Shown: positions 5,627 through 6,743 of the stretch, in pieces
Layout: each line of letters begins with the position of its first letter
Position numbering within the stretch: the first letter of the stretch is position 1
Origin: DASSKW01 sp035690065
GTDB taxonomy: Bacteria > Pseudomonadota > Gammaproteobacteria > Natronospirales > REEB76
Assembly (NCBI GenBank): GCA_035690065.1
Contig: DASSKW010000094.1
Span: 1-6,743, forward strand
Length of the DNA stretch: 6,743 bases
Reading direction: 5' to 3'
The notes under the pieces: generated by a model
Told to the model about the DNA's origin: nothing
The model's input: the letters and a program-made list of their open reading frames with translations, nothing else
Databases searched by the model: none
Position numbers and translations under genes: made by a program

Positions 5627-6743
5627 ATGTCACACGCGAGATTCAAACGGAAACTAATCCAGTTACTCGAAGGTACCGGTATCCAGTTGGATGGCCCGGA
5701 AGCCTGGGATATTCAGATCCACGATCCACGCCTGTATGGCCGGGTCCTCGCCCACGGTTCACTTGGTCTCGGCGAGTCCTACATGGACGGCTGGTGGGAT
5801 GCCGAAGATCTGGATGGATTCATCTACCGGTTGCTGAGAGCTGATCTCGACGAGCGGGTCCACACCTGGGACGATATCCTGCATGCCCTGCATGCACGGC
5901 TTTCCAACCTGCAAAAGCCGTCACGTGCCTTCGAAGTCGGCCAGCGCCATTACGACATGGGCAATGCCTTGTACAAATGCATGCTCGACCGGCGCATGGT
6001 CTACAGTTGCGGCTATTGGAAACACGCCACCGATCTGGATGCTGCACAAGAAGCGAAACTCGAACTTATCTTCCGCAAACTGGGTTTGCAACCCGGGATG
6101 CGAGTGCTGGACATCGGTTGCGGCTGGGGCGGCGCTCTCAAACTTGCTGCGGAGCGCTACGGTATCGAGGGGGTAGGAGTCACAATCTCGGAACAACAAG
6201 CCGCGTACGCACGCGAGATCTGCGCCGGTCTGCCGATCGAGATCCGGCTGCAGGATTACCGGTTATTGCACCTTAAATTCGACCGTATCATCTCGGTCGG
6301 CATGTTCGAACACGTCGGTGTCAAGAACTATCGGACTTACATGCAGATAGTGCGACGTTGTCTGCAGCCAGATGGATTATTCCTGTTGCACTGCATCGGC
6401 AACAATTACTCAGTCAGCACTACCGATCCATGGATAGACCGTTACATCTTCCCCAACGGCATGCTGCCTTCGATCCGCCAGGTAGGCGATGCCATCGAAC
6501 ACCTGTTCGTGATGGAAGATTGGCATAACTTTGGTACCAACTATGATCGAACCCTGATGGCGTGGCGACATAATTTCGAAAATCACTGGGACGAATTGAA
6601 ACAGGAATACAGCCCGATGTTCTATCGGATGTGGAGATACTACCTCAGCGTCAGTGCTGCGACATTCCGGGCACGCAAGGCACAGCTCTGGCAGATCGTA
6701 TTGTCACCGCAGGGCGTTATAGGGGGCTATGAATCAGTACGGA
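5627..6743 (+). CDS. cfa: Cyclopropane-fatty-acyl-phospholipid synthase (3' end just cut off)
   Basis: The enzyme transfers a methylene group from S-adenosylmethionine to the cis double bond of unsaturated acyl chains in membrane phospholipids, forming a cyclopropane ring. It acts at the inner face of the membrane and is typical of stationary phase and acid stress. The 372 visible codons align along their length with E. coli Cfa (382 residues) at a constant offset of 11. N-terminal lipid-binding region: GSLGLGESYMDGWW (44-57). SAM-binding motif: VLDIGCGWGG (160-169). Active-site bicarbonate-binding residues are all present: Cys128, Glu228, His255, Ile257 and Tyr306, matching E. coli 139, 239, 266, 268 and 317. 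Other signatures are SVGMFEHVG, PWIDRYIFPNG and VMEDWHNFG. The N-terminus is about 11 residues shorter than in E. coli, but the AGGAAGG site fixes ATG 5627. The last visible residues (GYESVR) match the E. coli C-terminus (GLRVAR), so only a few codons lie beyond the window. The 205-base spacer before it suggests its own promoter. Confidence 0.96.
   Translation, partial: MSHARFKRKLIQLLEGTGIQLDGPEAWDIQIHDPRLYGRVLAHGSLGLGESYMDGWWDAEDLDGFIYRLLRADLDERVHTWDDILHALHARLSNLQKPSRAFEVGQRHYDMGNALYKCMLDRRMVYSCGYWKHATDLDAAQEAKLELIFRKLGLQPGMRVLDIGCGWGGALKLAAERYGIEGVGVTISEQQAAYAREICAGLPIEIRLQDYRLLHLKFDRIISVGMFEHVGVKNYRTYMQIVRRCLQPDGLFLLHCIGNNYSVSTTDPWIDRYIFPNGMLPSIRQVGDAIEHLFVMEDWHNFGTNYDRTLMAWRHNFENHWDELKQEYSPMFYRMWRYYLSVSAATFRARKAQLWQIVLSPQGVIGGYESVR

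Noticed and set aside
5248..5646. Minus-strand open frame of 132 codons covering the ClC2-Cfa spacer
   Set aside because: It starts with a TTG inside the Cfa gene, overlaps the end of the second ClC gene, has no ribosome site and matches no family I know. The overlapped + strand genes are certain.

Overview
The window looks like chromosomal DNA of a Gram-negative proteobacterium, most likely beta or gamma. The reasons are an outer-membrane MipA/OmpV-type barrel, a proteobacterial-type MarR regulator, a Cfa synthase that aligns closely with the E. coli enzyme, and base composition a little above half G+C. This placement is an inference; no rRNA or marker gene is present. All convincing genes lie on the + strand.

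Layout: (1) 1-764, the 3' part of a MipA/OmpV outer-membrane protein, cut by the left edge, probably within or just after its signal peptide. (2) 765-937, a short spacer with a TATAAT box near its end. (3) 938-1390, a MarR-family winged-helix regulator. (4) 1458-3344, a ClC-family anion channel/transporter with a C-terminal CBS pair. (5) 3345-3606, a spacer holding what looks like a decayed minus-strand coding fragment, then an AT-rich stretch with a palindrome, a small inverted repeat and a direct repeat. (6) 3607-5421, a second, clearly paralogous ClC-CBS protein. (7) 5422-5626, a spacer with a small inverted repeat. (8) 5627 to the right edge, an almost complete cyclopropane-fatty-acyl-phospholipid synthase (Cfa), missing at most a few codons.

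How they may work together: the MarR gene is 67 bases upstream of the first ClC gene, so they are probably co-transcribed and the regulator may control one or both ClC genes. E. coli ClcA supports extreme acid resistance, and Cfa-made cyclopropane lipids increase acid tolerance. A MipA-like barrel, a stress-type regulator, two anion transporters and Cfa therefore could form an envelope or acid-stress neighbourhood. That reading comes from gene context, not from a demonstrated regulon.

The most interesting feature is the pair of tandem ClC paralogues. Both keep the external gating glutamate. In both, the residues matching the chloride-coordinating Ser107 and Tyr445 and the internal proton glutamate Glu203 of E. 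coli ClcA are replaced. Their CBS domains also differ in the nucleotide-binding motif. I see no CRISPR array, tRNA, rRNA, insertion sequence, or clear evidence of a wholly new system.
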